16,399 nucleotides of DNA from Anaerolineaceae bacterium (GTDB taxonomy: Bacteria; Chloroflexota; Anaerolineae; Anaerolineales; Anaerolineaceae). The stretch is from the NCBI GenBank assembly GCA_021107195.1, contig JAIOTF010000355.1, forward strand, positions 1-16,399. The letters run 5' to 3'. Below, one piece after another: positions 9,205 to 14,867 of this stretch; positions within the stretch are counted from its first letter, which is position 1, and each line of letters begins with the position of its first letter. The notes under the pieces are model-generated. The model did no database searches, was not told where the DNA came from, and saw nothing but the letters and a program-made list of their open reading frames with translations. Both the position numbers and the translations under genes were made by a program.

Positions 9205-10167
9205 TCAATGCCCTAAACGCTGTTGTTGTGAATCGTCAAACTGGGAGATATCCGAATCGCTAAAATTGAGATCCTGCACGATCAATAATGGGGTTTTACC
9301 AAATACGATCAGATTCATAGCGACGCTGCCAAACGGCCACTTATTTTCGCTGGAATATCCATGCGCGCACAATACCACCAGATCAATCTTTTCCCGGCGG
9401 ACAATATCATGTATTGCCGAAGTGGTGCTGGTACAAACCTGCACCAAAGGTGCAATCTTAAATTCCTCGCAGGTCAACCGGTAACACACCTCTTTGAGAT
9501 AATGGGTTGCCTCGTTCCGGTTTCGATCCACGAGATCCCCTGCCAGCAGAAGTTCTTCCTGAGTCAATGGCGTGCGCCGCGGCATCTCGGGCTGCGCCAC
9601 CAAATGCAATGGGAGCAAAAGCGAATTGTGATTGCGTGCGATCCATGTCGCCGCCGATAAAGCACACTCTGCCCGTGCCGAAAGATCCAAAGGAACCAAA
9701 ATTTTCTTGTATTGCAACGCTTTAAAATTGGGCAGCTTGGTTGAATCAGCACGCACAATTAATACCGGCAAGTATGCCTGTGAAATGATCTGTTGAACCA
9801 CGCTGCTGATATTCCAGCCACTGTAACCACTCAATCCATGGCTGCTGAGAATTATAAAATCTGCCTGTTTGGCTGCTGCATACTCCATAATTCGTTCAGC
9901 AGTTGGGCCTTCCAATATTGCTACGTCAATATTCATGCCTTCCTTGCGTAGGTATCGGGCAACTTTGTCCAAATAAAGCTGTGCTTCTGCTTTTTCCAGT
10001 CGCCAATCAAAAAGATCGACCAGATCTTCCCTTTCATTTGCCAATCCATTGAGGACGCGCACCAAGGTCACTTTCGCTTGAAATGCTTTCGCAAAAGCCA
10101 CGGTATGCGGCAGGACACATTCTGCTAAAATTGAGCCATCCAAAGGAACCAACACATGTTTAAACAC
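9205..10167 (-). CDS. Tandem-domain universal stress protein (UspA family)
   Basis: A 320-residue cytoplasmic protein with two Usp domains, about residues 1-142 and 153-300. Each opens with the family signature (HVLVPLDGS; KILVPLDLS) and ends with a PVLIV/PLLIV strand. Usp proteins bind nucleotides and modulate stress survival; no enzymatic reaction is predicted. The ATP-binding consensus G-x2-G-x9-G-S/T is degenerate in domain 1 (S108, G111, S121-S122) but better kept in domain 2 (C267, G270, G280-S281), so any nucleotide binding may be confined to the second half. The start is GTG at 10165-10167, preceded at 7 nt by GAGG (10175-10178). It is the first gene of an operon with the glucan synthase, whose ATG follows 4 nt after this TGA. 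An intrinsic terminator lies in its leader, suggesting attenuation. A short Ser/Asp/Gln-rich tail (303-320) follows the second domain. Confidence 0.93.
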   Translation of the reverse strand: MFKHVLVPLDGSILAECVLPHTVAFAKAFQAKVTLVRVLNGLANEREDLVDLFDWRLEKAEAQLYLDKVARYLRKEGMNIDVAILEGPTAERIMEYAAAKQADFIILSSHGLSGYSGWNISSVVQQIISQAYLPVLIVRADSTKLPNFKALQYKKILVPLDLSARAECALSAATWIARNHNSLLLPLHLVAQPEMPRRTPLTQEELLLAGDLVDRNRNEATHYLKEVCYRLTCEEFKIAPLVQVCTSTTSAIHDIVRREKIDLVVLCAHGYSSENKWPFGSVAMNLIVFGKTPLLIVQDLNFSDSDISQFDDSQQQRLGH

Positions 10168-10174
10168 TTTACAA

Positions 10175-10178
10175 CCTC
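10175..10178 (-). promoter_or_regulatory. Ribosome binding site of the universal stress protein gene
   Basis: Minus-strand GAGG ends 7 nt before the GTG at 10167. This good spacing supports the GTG start over downstream candidates. Confidence 0.6.
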
Positions 10179-10190
10179 AGGCCCCCTAAT

Positions 10191-10220
10191 AAAAAAACCC
10201 CGCCAATCATATCGGCGGGG
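10191..10220 (-). terminator. Intrinsic terminator in the 5' leader of the stress-protein/glucan-synthase operon
   Basis: On the minus strand, CCCCGCC (10220-10214) pairs perfectly with GGCGGGG (10204-10198) around a 9-nt loop, and seven T residues (10197-10191) follow at once. This is a textbook Rho-independent terminator, but it lies only 23 nt upstream of the GTG of the stress-protein gene and downstream of a good promoter. It therefore either attenuates this operon or stops minus-strand readthrough from the 10920-12422 gene. The first reading is favoured by the promoter at 10298 and the competing antiterminator. Confidence 0.85.
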
Positions 10221-10297
10221 CAGATGATAACTACTATGCTTCTCAGGCCAATTTCCGCCTGCGATGGAACGTCAATGTTCACAACGTTATTATTAAT

Positions 10298-10326
10298 ATT
10301 ATAGCACGCCGCTTCCGAGAATTAAA
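10298..10326 (-). promoter_or_regulatory. Extended -10 promoter of the stress-protein/glucan-synthase operon
   Basis: Minus-strand TATAAT (10303-10298) is a perfect -10 with an upstream TGC giving an extended -10. With a 17-bp spacer the -35 would be TTTAAT (10326-10321), a 3/6 match, which is acceptable beside an extended -10. The predicted start is near 10291. Confidence 0.65.
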
Positions 10327-10401
10327 TAATTTCATGAAATAAGCACATTTGAATAAAACTGTGTTCATCTAGGGAATTCTTACTATTGACGTTCACCAAA
10401 G

Positions 10402-10413
10402 TTAGTTAACTAA
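10402..10413. promoter_or_regulatory. Perfect 12-bp palindrome TTAGTTAACTAA, possible operator
   Basis: TTAGTTAACTAA is self-complementary and sits inside wider imperfect inverted repeats (CACC 10394-10397 with GGTG 10415-10418; TTCACC 10392-10397 with GGTGAA 10429-10434). A TTGACG at 10386-10391, with ACTAAT 17 bp downstream, could be a plus-strand promoter overlapped by it. No intact regulator or target gene lies next to it, so the role is open. Confidence 0.3.
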
Positions 10414-10419
10414 TGGTGC

Positions 10420-10450
10420 TATTACTTCGGTGAATAAACCTCTAAAGCAC
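10420..10450 (+). repeat. 31-bp dispersed direct repeat, copy A
   Basis: It matches 14454-14484 at 28 of 31 positions in the same orientation (shared core GTGAATA-x-ACCTCTAAAGCAC). The similarity stops abruptly at both ends. The two copies bracket the Lnt-like/two-component module. It may be an insertion-element end or a small dispersed repeat. Confidence 0.7.
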
Positions 10451-10747
10451 AAGCAGTATATTGTACATGGTGTTTCTTGCGTCAGTCGTCTTGCATCTCG
10501 TTTTTCCATACTTTCAGTACGCTATATTTTCACTGTTTATCGGCCGGAGTAATAATGAAATATCATCTCGATAGGGGTCAGGCTGCCAATTGACTCCATT
10601 GCGTATAAAGTGATGATCACTGCCTCCTATTGGCTCGGGACGGTTATTTCTCTTTCTTATAGCCCACAGGCGACGAGTTTTGTGGGGGCCTCGCCGAGTT
10701 TCATTGCAATGCGTTTCGATAAGGAAATCTGATCATTCGCTAACCCA
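10451..10747. other. Gene-free stretch
   Basis: I see no credible gene. A 13-codon reading frame with a GGAG box (ATG at 10555, stop at 10591-10593) and a weak inverted repeat around 10663-10700 (CCCACA/TGTGGG) are present but unconvincing as functional units. Confidence 0.4.
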
Positions 10748-10785
10748 GTGCCCACTCTGTCGCCTTCAGGCGACAGAGTGGGCAC
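10748..10785. repeat. Perfect 17-bp inverted repeat with TTCA loop
   Basis: GTGCCCACTCTGTCGCC (10748-10764) is exactly complementary to 10769-10785, with a 4-nt loop. Neither side has a T-tract, so it is not a canonical intrinsic terminator. It lies 135 nt beyond the stop of the minus-strand Lnt-like gene and could protect or define that mRNA's 3' end, or be a dispersed palindromic repeat. Confidence 0.75.
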
Positions 10786-10856
10786 AAGGAATAGAGAAGA
10801 ACAGTAGTCATTGGTTGGCATCTTGCTTCAATAGGAATCCCTGCCCAGAATACGGT

Positions 10857-10928
10857 CTACATTGTACCTTGAGCGGAAGTTCGGATGACGTGAAAAGCGC
10901 GGCCTTCTCGCCAAATAGTCTATTTGCG
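10857..10928 (+). pseudogene. Possible WD40-repeat relic
   Basis: The plus-strand frame reads TLSGSSDDVKSAAFSPNS, close to the WD40 blade start TL-x-GH-x-x-x-V-x-SVAFSPDG. Only one partial blade is visible, with no upstream W-D ending and no continuation, and its last codons overlap the stop of the convergent minus-strand gene. It may be a leftover of a beta-propeller gene or chance. Confidence 0.25.
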
Positions 10929-12422
10929 TTTCATCCACGCAAAGCCCAACAGTCCAATTAGATTGACCAGCATCACAAGGCCAAAGGCATCACCAATTTT
11001 CGGGTAAGGGGTTTTGATTGAACCAACGGGAGTCATCACCATCTGTTCGTTGCCCCATACGCCTGCATTTTCTTTTTCGAAAATATCTATGCGATTGACC
11101 ACACGTCCATAGGCATCGGTGACAATGGAAACCCCAGCTCCTGTTTGGCGGTAGATCGGCATACCATTTTCCACAGCACGGAAAGTTGCCATCCCAGCGT
11201 GAATATCTCGGATTTCCAGCCAGTCATTCGCTGGGATGAAAAGTAGATCAACATCTTGCTTCCCAGCTTGCTTAATGGCCGCTGGAAAATCGGCATCCCA
11301 GCAGATAACCGCGCTCAATGTGCCGTAGGGTGTTTCCACGGTTTGTAACTCACCGCTGCCTGTGACAGATCCTTCGAATTGGGTGCCGCCGTATTTATAA
11401 TGTTCAAGGACAATCTCGCCGTTCGGATCGATGATGCGGACAACATTGTGGTAGAGTTCTTCGCCGGCTGGGTCCATCGTCGCAGTCGGCAGCACCAGGT
11501 AAATGCCTTCTTCCTGGGCGAGGCTGGCGGCGTTTACCAGCAATGCGTCCACTTCTTCCCGAAAGCCCATTCCTGCCGCTTCTTGCAGCACGACAATCCT
11601 CGCGCCTTTTTGGGCCATGATTCGCACTTGCGACAATTGCTGTATGTGCAGTTCTGTAACCGCTTCATGGTATGTTCCCTCGTCGCCGTCTTGCCACAGC
11701 GCCATCATGGAAACAAACCCATCTTCCGGTAAAGAAAACCCTCCGATTAGAACCTCTTGTGGGGTGGAGGTGGCCAGCGCCATCCGTCCAAAACCATATC
11801 CGAAAACCAGAGCCAGCACTCCGGTAAAGATCAACACACCGCGGCGGATATTCATCCACTGAAAACCGTTTCCCCAAATGTAGCTGACTACACTGGCAAA
11901 CCAACTGACGATGAAAGGGATACCCCACATCCCGGTGATGGATGTTAATTGCATCAGGGCGGTGAAACCTGTTTGTGAATACGCCCCTGCACCAAAGGAA
12001 CCAAATGGGCTGCCGGAAGAAGAGAAGAAATCTACCGCAGTGACACTGATCGGGTAAACGAGCGTAAGCCAAAAAGGCGTTAATCCTTCCTGTGTCCAAC
12101 GCCGATAATATAAGCGATCCACGACGAAGGGTACCAATGAGATTGGCGCAGCAAAGAAGATAAAGAAAAGCGGCTCTGCCATCGGATGCAAAAATCCCAT
12201 TGCGGTCGCGCCCTTCCAGGCAATGATAGTGGGCACGGCAATTGCCAACCATAACCACAAAAAGGCACGGTCACCCTTTTTGCTGTCGCGGTAAAAGCGC
12301 ATGGCAAAAACCGGCGCAAACCACGCCGCCAGCGGGGTGTTCCAGCGAGCGCCAACAAAAAGGGTCAACGCGGCAAAAAGCGCCAGCCACAGGTATTTTA
12401 GATTTTTTTGATCGTTTGTCAT
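10920..12422 (-). CDS. Lnt-like membrane carbon-nitrogen hydrolase (apolipoprotein N-acyltransferase family)
   Basis: A 500-residue protein with the Lnt layout: about six or seven membrane segments in residues 1-215, a nitrilase-fold domain (about 222-460), and one C-terminal membrane helix ending in MKRK. Family members acylate the N-terminal cysteine of lipoproteins, with the nitrilase domain on the outer face of the membrane. A Glu-Lys-Cys triad is visible: E281 in VVLQEAAG, K343 in EHYKYGG and C374 in AVICWDADF, with normal spacing. The segment AYSQTGFTALMQLTSITG resembles the membrane-domain motif of Lnt. However, the residues after the Lys differ from the usual Lnt loop (no LVPFGE), so the substrate is uncertain and it could be another membrane nitrilase. 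The ATG at 12422 is chosen because GGAGG lies 8 nt upstream; the in-frame TTG at 12437 overlaps that site. It is divergent from the two-component system and shares its promoter region. Confidence 0.8.
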   Translation of the reverse strand: MTNDQKNLKYLWLALFAALTLFVGARWNTPLAAWFAPVFAMRFYRDSKKGDRAFLWLWLAIAVPTIIAWKGATAMGFLHPMAEPLFFIFFAAPISLVPFVVDRLYYRRWTQEGLTPFWLTLVYPISVTAVDFFSSSGSPFGSFGAGAYSQTGFTALMQLTSITGMWGIPFIVSWFASVVSYIWGNGFQWMNIRRGVLIFTGVLALVFGYGFGRMALATSTPQEVLIGGFSLPEDGFVSMMALWQDGDEGTYHEAVTELHIQQLSQVRIMAQKGARIVVLQEAAGMGFREEVDALLVNAASLAQEEGIYLVLPTATMDPAGEELYHNVVRIIDPNGEIVLEHYKYGGTQFEGSVTGSGELQTVETPYGTLSAVICWDADFPAAIKQAGKQDVDLLFIPANDWLEIRDIHAGMATFRAVENGMPIYRQTGAGVSIVTDAYGRVVNRIDIFEKENAGVWGNEQMVMTPVGSIKTPYPKIGDAFGLVMLVNLIGLLGFAWMKRK

Positions 12423-12430
12423 AATAATAA

Positions 12431-12435
12431 CCTCC
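12431..12435 (-). promoter_or_regulatory. Ribosome binding site of the Lnt-like gene
   Basis: Minus-strand GGAGG lies 8 nt before the ATG at 12422. It fixes the start there and rules out the TTG at 12437, which would overlap the site. Confidence 0.8.
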
Positions 12436-12515
12436 AAAAGTTAGTTTCTCAAATTTGCCCTCTCAGTGTATCCATTCTTGAACAAATCCACATCGTCCTT
12501 CTTGCACAAAAGACA

Positions 12516-12542
12516 GTACAAGTGGACATTGTCCACTTGTAC
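12516..12542. promoter_or_regulatory. Perfect 27-bp palindromic operator candidate
   Basis: GTACAAGTGGACA (12516-12528), one central T, then its exact reverse complement (12530-12542). It lies in the divergent promoter region of the Lnt-like gene and the histidine kinase. Its centre is about 50 bp upstream of the kinase start, just upstream of where RNA polymerase would bind, as for an activator. A homodimeric regulator such as the NarL-type protein encoded here is the obvious candidate (inference). Confidence 0.7.
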
Positions 12543-12566
12543 ATTACCTAACCCTGTCAAATCCTG

Positions 12567-12572
12567 TACAAT
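12567..12572 (+). promoter_or_regulatory. -10 element TACAAT of a probable leaderless promoter
   Basis: TACAAT ends 6 nt before the kinase ATG at 12579, which would place the transcription start at or next to the A of the ATG. No Shine-Dalgarno sequence precedes this ATG. The -35 is unclear (TTACCT at 17 bp spacing), as expected for an activated promoter. Confidence 0.5.
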
Positions 12573-12578
12573 CAAAAC

Positions 12579-13811
12579 ATGAACGAAGTGGGCATCCGCA
12601 GAGAAAACCTCACCAGATTCCCGTTTTATATTTTCATCACCATCCTGCTGGGCGGTATTGGGATATTTGGTTTTATTGCAAATTGGAAAGCTGATCAACC
12701 TACCCTTGCCAAGCTGAGTACGATTCTTGTGGCGGCACATCTTGGGCTTTACTGGCTCAATCTCAGGCAATTACATCGCCTGCGTTGGTGGATCTTTTAT
12801 TACATCGCGCAGACTGTTCTTATCGTCGTCATCGCCAGTCTCCCCTATAGCGGAGATGCAAACTTGTTTGGTCTCAGTTTTCTTGGTTCAGCGACCATCT
12901 CGATCATCGGGGAGTCCTTGGGCTTATGGGGTAATACACGCCGAGCGTTCTTTCTTGGGTTGCTTTATCTTGGCATCTCGCTCGGGATATTTTTTATTAA
13001 AGTTGAACTTGATTTCGTTTTCCCTTATTTATTACAACTCCTGGTCAACGGCGGGTTCATTGTGATTATCATGATCATTTTCAACCAACAGCTCAAGGAG
13101 CGCCAAAAGGCTGAAGACTTAGCCGAGATTCTTGAGAGCGCGAATGCCAAACTTGCTTCTTACGCGGCGCGCAATGAATCGCTCACTTTGCATGCTGAGC
13201 GAGAACGGATGGCGCGCGAACTCCACGACACTCTCACACAAGGTGTAGCCGGGTTGATTTTGCAGTTGGAGGCGATTAAAGCTTATCAGCAGCAAAGCGA
13301 TCATTCGCAAGCTGGAAAGATTCTTACACAGGCTTTGGGCCGCGCCCGCAATACACTCAGCGAATCCCGCACCACGATTGAAGACCTGCGAAATAAAGAT
13401 GCAGATTTTCAAAAGATTATTGAAAAACTGGTCGAGCAATTTGATGCGGTGGGAAAAACAGATTGTGAGCTGGTCATACAATTGGAGACCGAAAAACCGA
13501 TTCCTCAGCATATTCAGCATCACGCCCGCCGTGTGCTGCATGAAGCCCTCGTTAACATCCAGAAGCACGCGCAAGCCGAAGCGGCGAGCGTTTCGGTCAT
13601 CCAAAGCGGAAACGCGCTCAAGCTGAGCATTCATGATAATGGTGTTGGCTTCGACCCGCAGCAAGTTCCCATGTGCGGGCATTTTGGCTTGCAAGGTTTT
13701 CAGGAGCGCGCCCAACTGACCAACAGTCGTTACACACTCGTCAGCGCCCCTGATGAAGGCACAACCATCGAATTCATTTTTCCTTTGGATGAAACTGGAG
13801 ATAGAACGTGA
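12579..13811 (+). CDS. NarL-type sensor histidine kinase
   Basis: A 410-residue membrane kinase. Six hydrophobic segments occupy about residues 15-34, 43-60, 70-88, 96-113, 122-140 and 150-168, followed by a coiled-coil linker (about 170-208). The HisKA_3 phosphoacceptor motif ERMARELHDTLTQG has H216, and the ATP-binding domain has N326 in HEALVNIQKH, DNGVG at 353-357 and a GTTIEF segment near the C-terminus. No separate extracellular domain is visible, so the signal is probably sensed in or near the membrane. The partner regulator overlaps the stop by 4 nt (GTGA, 13808-13811). The ATG at 12579 has no ribosome binding site but has a TACAAT 6 nt upstream, which suggests a leaderless message. 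The signal cannot be read from the sequence; the divergent Lnt-like gene hints at an envelope cue. Confidence 0.93.
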   Translation: MNEVGIRRENLTRFPFYIFITILLGGIGIFGFIANWKADQPTLAKLSTILVAAHLGLYWLNLRQLHRLRWWIFYYIAQTVLIVVIASLPYSGDANLFGLSFLGSATISIIGESLGLWGNTRRAFFLGLLYLGISLGIFFIKVELDFVFPYLLQLLVNGGFIVIIMIIFNQQLKERQKAEDLAEILESANAKLASYAARNESLTLHAERERMARELHDTLTQGVAGLILQLEAIKAYQQQSDHSQAGKILTQALGRARNTLSESRTTIEDLRNKDADFQKIIEKLVEQFDAVGKTDCELVIQLETEKPIPQHIQHHARRVLHEALVNIQKHAQAEAASVSVIQSGNALKLSIHDNGVGFDPQQVPMCGHFGLQGFQERAQLTNSRYTLVSAPDEGTTIEFIFPLDETGDRT

Positions 13812-14452
13812 GCGACCCTATCCGCGTACTTATTGTTGATGACCATCTCATCATTCGCGAGGGGCTGCGCCTGATCTTTGATACTGTTCCGCAAATCAAA
13901 TTAATCGGTGAGGCTGTGAATGGACAGGAAGCCCTCACGCAAGTGGACGCGTTCTTCCCTGACGTCGTCCTGATGGATTTACAGATGCCTGTCATGGATG
14001 GCATTACTGCTATCGAAACTCTGCTCCAATCGCACCCCGAACTTGCCATTATTATTTTGACCACTTACAAAGAGGATGATCTCCTGTTGCGCGGATTAAA
14101 GGCAGGCGCACGGAGTTACCTGCTCAAAGATACCGACCGCCAGACTCTGATTGATACGATTCAGGCCGCCGCGCGTGGTGAAACCTTACTTAAGCCAGAA
14201 ATGTTGCAGCAAGTTCTCAGGTATCAACAAAAGCAGTCAATCCCAGAAAGCAATACTAAAAATCCTCTGACTGACCGCGAATTTAAAGTACTGCAAATGG
14301 TGGCTGAAGGGGCACGCAATAAAGAGATTGCTTACAAACTGGGGATCACAGAGCGCACCGTCAAAGCGCACCTCAATCATATATACCAGAAGCTTAATGT
14401 CGATTCGCGCGCAGCTGCTGTCGCGACGGCAGCAAAAGGCGGGATTTTATAG
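13808..14452 (+). CDS. NarL/FixJ-type response regulator with LuxR helix-turn-helix
   Basis: A 214-residue protein. The receiver domain (about 5-120) has the acidic pair D11-D12, phosphoacceptor D57 in VVLMDLQMP, switch Thr in ILTTY and K107 in LLKD. The C-terminal GerE/LuxR helix-turn-helix (about 150-212) contains LTDREFKVLQMVAEG, NKEIAYKLGITERTVKAH and a NVDSRAAAV end. It starts at a GTG overlapping the kinase stop by 4 nt, with GGAG 7 nt upstream inside the kinase gene, so the pair is translationally coupled. Phosphorylation by the adjacent kinase should drive dimerisation and DNA binding; the 27-bp palindrome at 12516-12542 is the best visible target. The length is usual for the family and all key residues are present. 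Confidence 0.95.
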   Translation: MSDPIRVLIVDDHLIIREGLRLIFDTVPQIKLIGEAVNGQEALTQVDAFFPDVVLMDLQMPVMDGITAIETLLQSHPELAIIILTTYKEDDLLLRGLKAGARSYLLKDTDRQTLIDTIQAAARGETLLKPEMLQQVLRYQQKQSIPESNTKNPLTDREFKVLQMVAEGARNKEIAYKLGITERTVKAHLNHIYQKLNVDSRAAAVATAAKGGIL

Positions 14453-14453
14453 T

Positions 14454-14484
14454 TATTACTCCAGTGAATATACCTCTAAAGCAC
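14454..14484 (+). repeat. 31-bp dispersed direct repeat, copy B
   Basis: It differs from copy A (10420-10450) at three positions. It begins 2 nt after the response-regulator stop, and its far end coincides exactly with the point where transposase-like coding sequence on the minus strand breaks off. It may be the end of a mobile element that truncated the transposase. Confidence 0.7.
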
Positions 14485-14711
14485 TCTTCGGATGAATAAC
14501 CGCTGTTTGGCCGTTTTGGCGTGTTCCCTTTGATTTTGGGTTTTCCTTGTTTCTTTTTCAGACGGTTGTTTTCATCCCGTAAGCACTGTGTCTCTATTTG
14601 GATGTCTCGTAACTCTTTCGGTAATTTTTCAACCATGTTCATGAGTTCTGCTTAATCAACTCGCGCGGTTTCATCTTCTATGGCTTTCAGGTTCAGGTTA
14701 TCAATTATCAT
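14485..14711 (-). pseudogene. N-terminal remnant of an IS66-like transposase
   Basis: From ATG 14711 (preceded by AAGGA) the frame reads about 75 codons: MIIDNLNLKAIEDETARVD, an in-frame TAA at 14654-14652, then LMNMVEKLPKEL, LRDENNRLKK, GKPKIKGN and SGYSSEE. An acidic start, a heptad-type LRDEN-RLK coiled coil and a GKPKIK-N tail before a SSE(K)ER stretch are typical of the N-terminus of IS66-like transposases. The zinc-finger and DDE domains are missing: the frame runs straight into the 31-bp repeat at 14484 and then into the antisense of the response regulator. It is doubly broken, by a stop and by truncation. The remaining bases to 14867 hold no gene and no clear terminator for the convergent genes on either side. 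Confidence 0.6.
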
Positions 14712-14867
14712 GTCCTTAGTTTACTTGCTTACGACAAAACTTAAAAAGCTTCAGCTTCTATCTCCCCATTTTTGAGATGATACAAAAAAGAATAAACTGT
14801 ACATTAACTATTTGGTTAGTCCCTTTGGTTAAATAAGCCTGCAAAATCTTTTTTGTCGTTGGGGTTT

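Larger units (their letters stand above)
10168..10291 (-). promoter_or_regulatory. Structured 5' leader, candidate transcription attenuator or riboswitch
   Basis: The leader runs about 124 nt from the predicted start near 10291 to the GTG. In minus-strand order it contains: a 5-bp stem AACGT/ACGTT (10288-10284 with 10272-10268); a 5-bp stem CAGGC/GCCTG (10261-10257 with 10248-10244, 8-nt loop); and the intrinsic terminator (10220-10191). GGCGG at 10259-10255, plus ATC at 10265-10263, can instead pair with CCGCCGAT (10218-10211) of the terminator's 5' arm: 8 bp with a 3-nt bulge. This antiterminator excludes both the CAGGC stem and the terminator, which is the layout of a switch. I do not recognise a known riboswitch class, and there is no obvious leader peptide. 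The structures were worked out by eye. Confidence 0.55.

Noticed and set aside
10231..10262. CTGAGA within the operon leader, reminiscent of the TPP riboswitch core
   Set aside because: The other obligatory TPP elements (the CUGAUNUGG-type segment and the GGGUGC-type start) are absent, so the hexamer is most likely chance.
10555..10593. A 13-codon reading frame with GGAG 5 nt upstream
   Set aside because: It is too short to judge, and no regulatory structure follows to make it a leader peptide; it lies 650 nt from the nearest downstream plus-strand gene remnant of interest.
10680..10961. A 93-codon plus-strand open frame as a real gene
   Set aside because: It runs through the perfect 17-bp hairpin and overlaps the end of the convergent Lnt-like gene; only a short WD40-like stretch within it is noteworthy.
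11665..12258. A 197-codon open frame in another minus-strand frame inside the Lnt-like gene
   Set aside because: It overlaps the membrane domain of the Lnt-like protein, whose motifs and ribosome binding site are convincing; the alternative translation resembles no family.
12441..12770. A 109-codon minus-strand open frame across the divergent promoter
   Set aside because: It spans the palindrome and the kinase start in antisense and has no recognisable protein features.
13119..13715. A 198-codon minus-strand open frame opposite the histidine kinase
   Set aside because: It is antisense to the conserved kinase core, which explains its openness through codon bias; no start signal.
14712..14867. 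An inverted copy of the 31-bp repeat upstream of the transposase relic (to make an intact IS with terminal inverted repeats)
   Set aside because: I looked for it on both strands and found no match, so an intact element boundary is not supported there.
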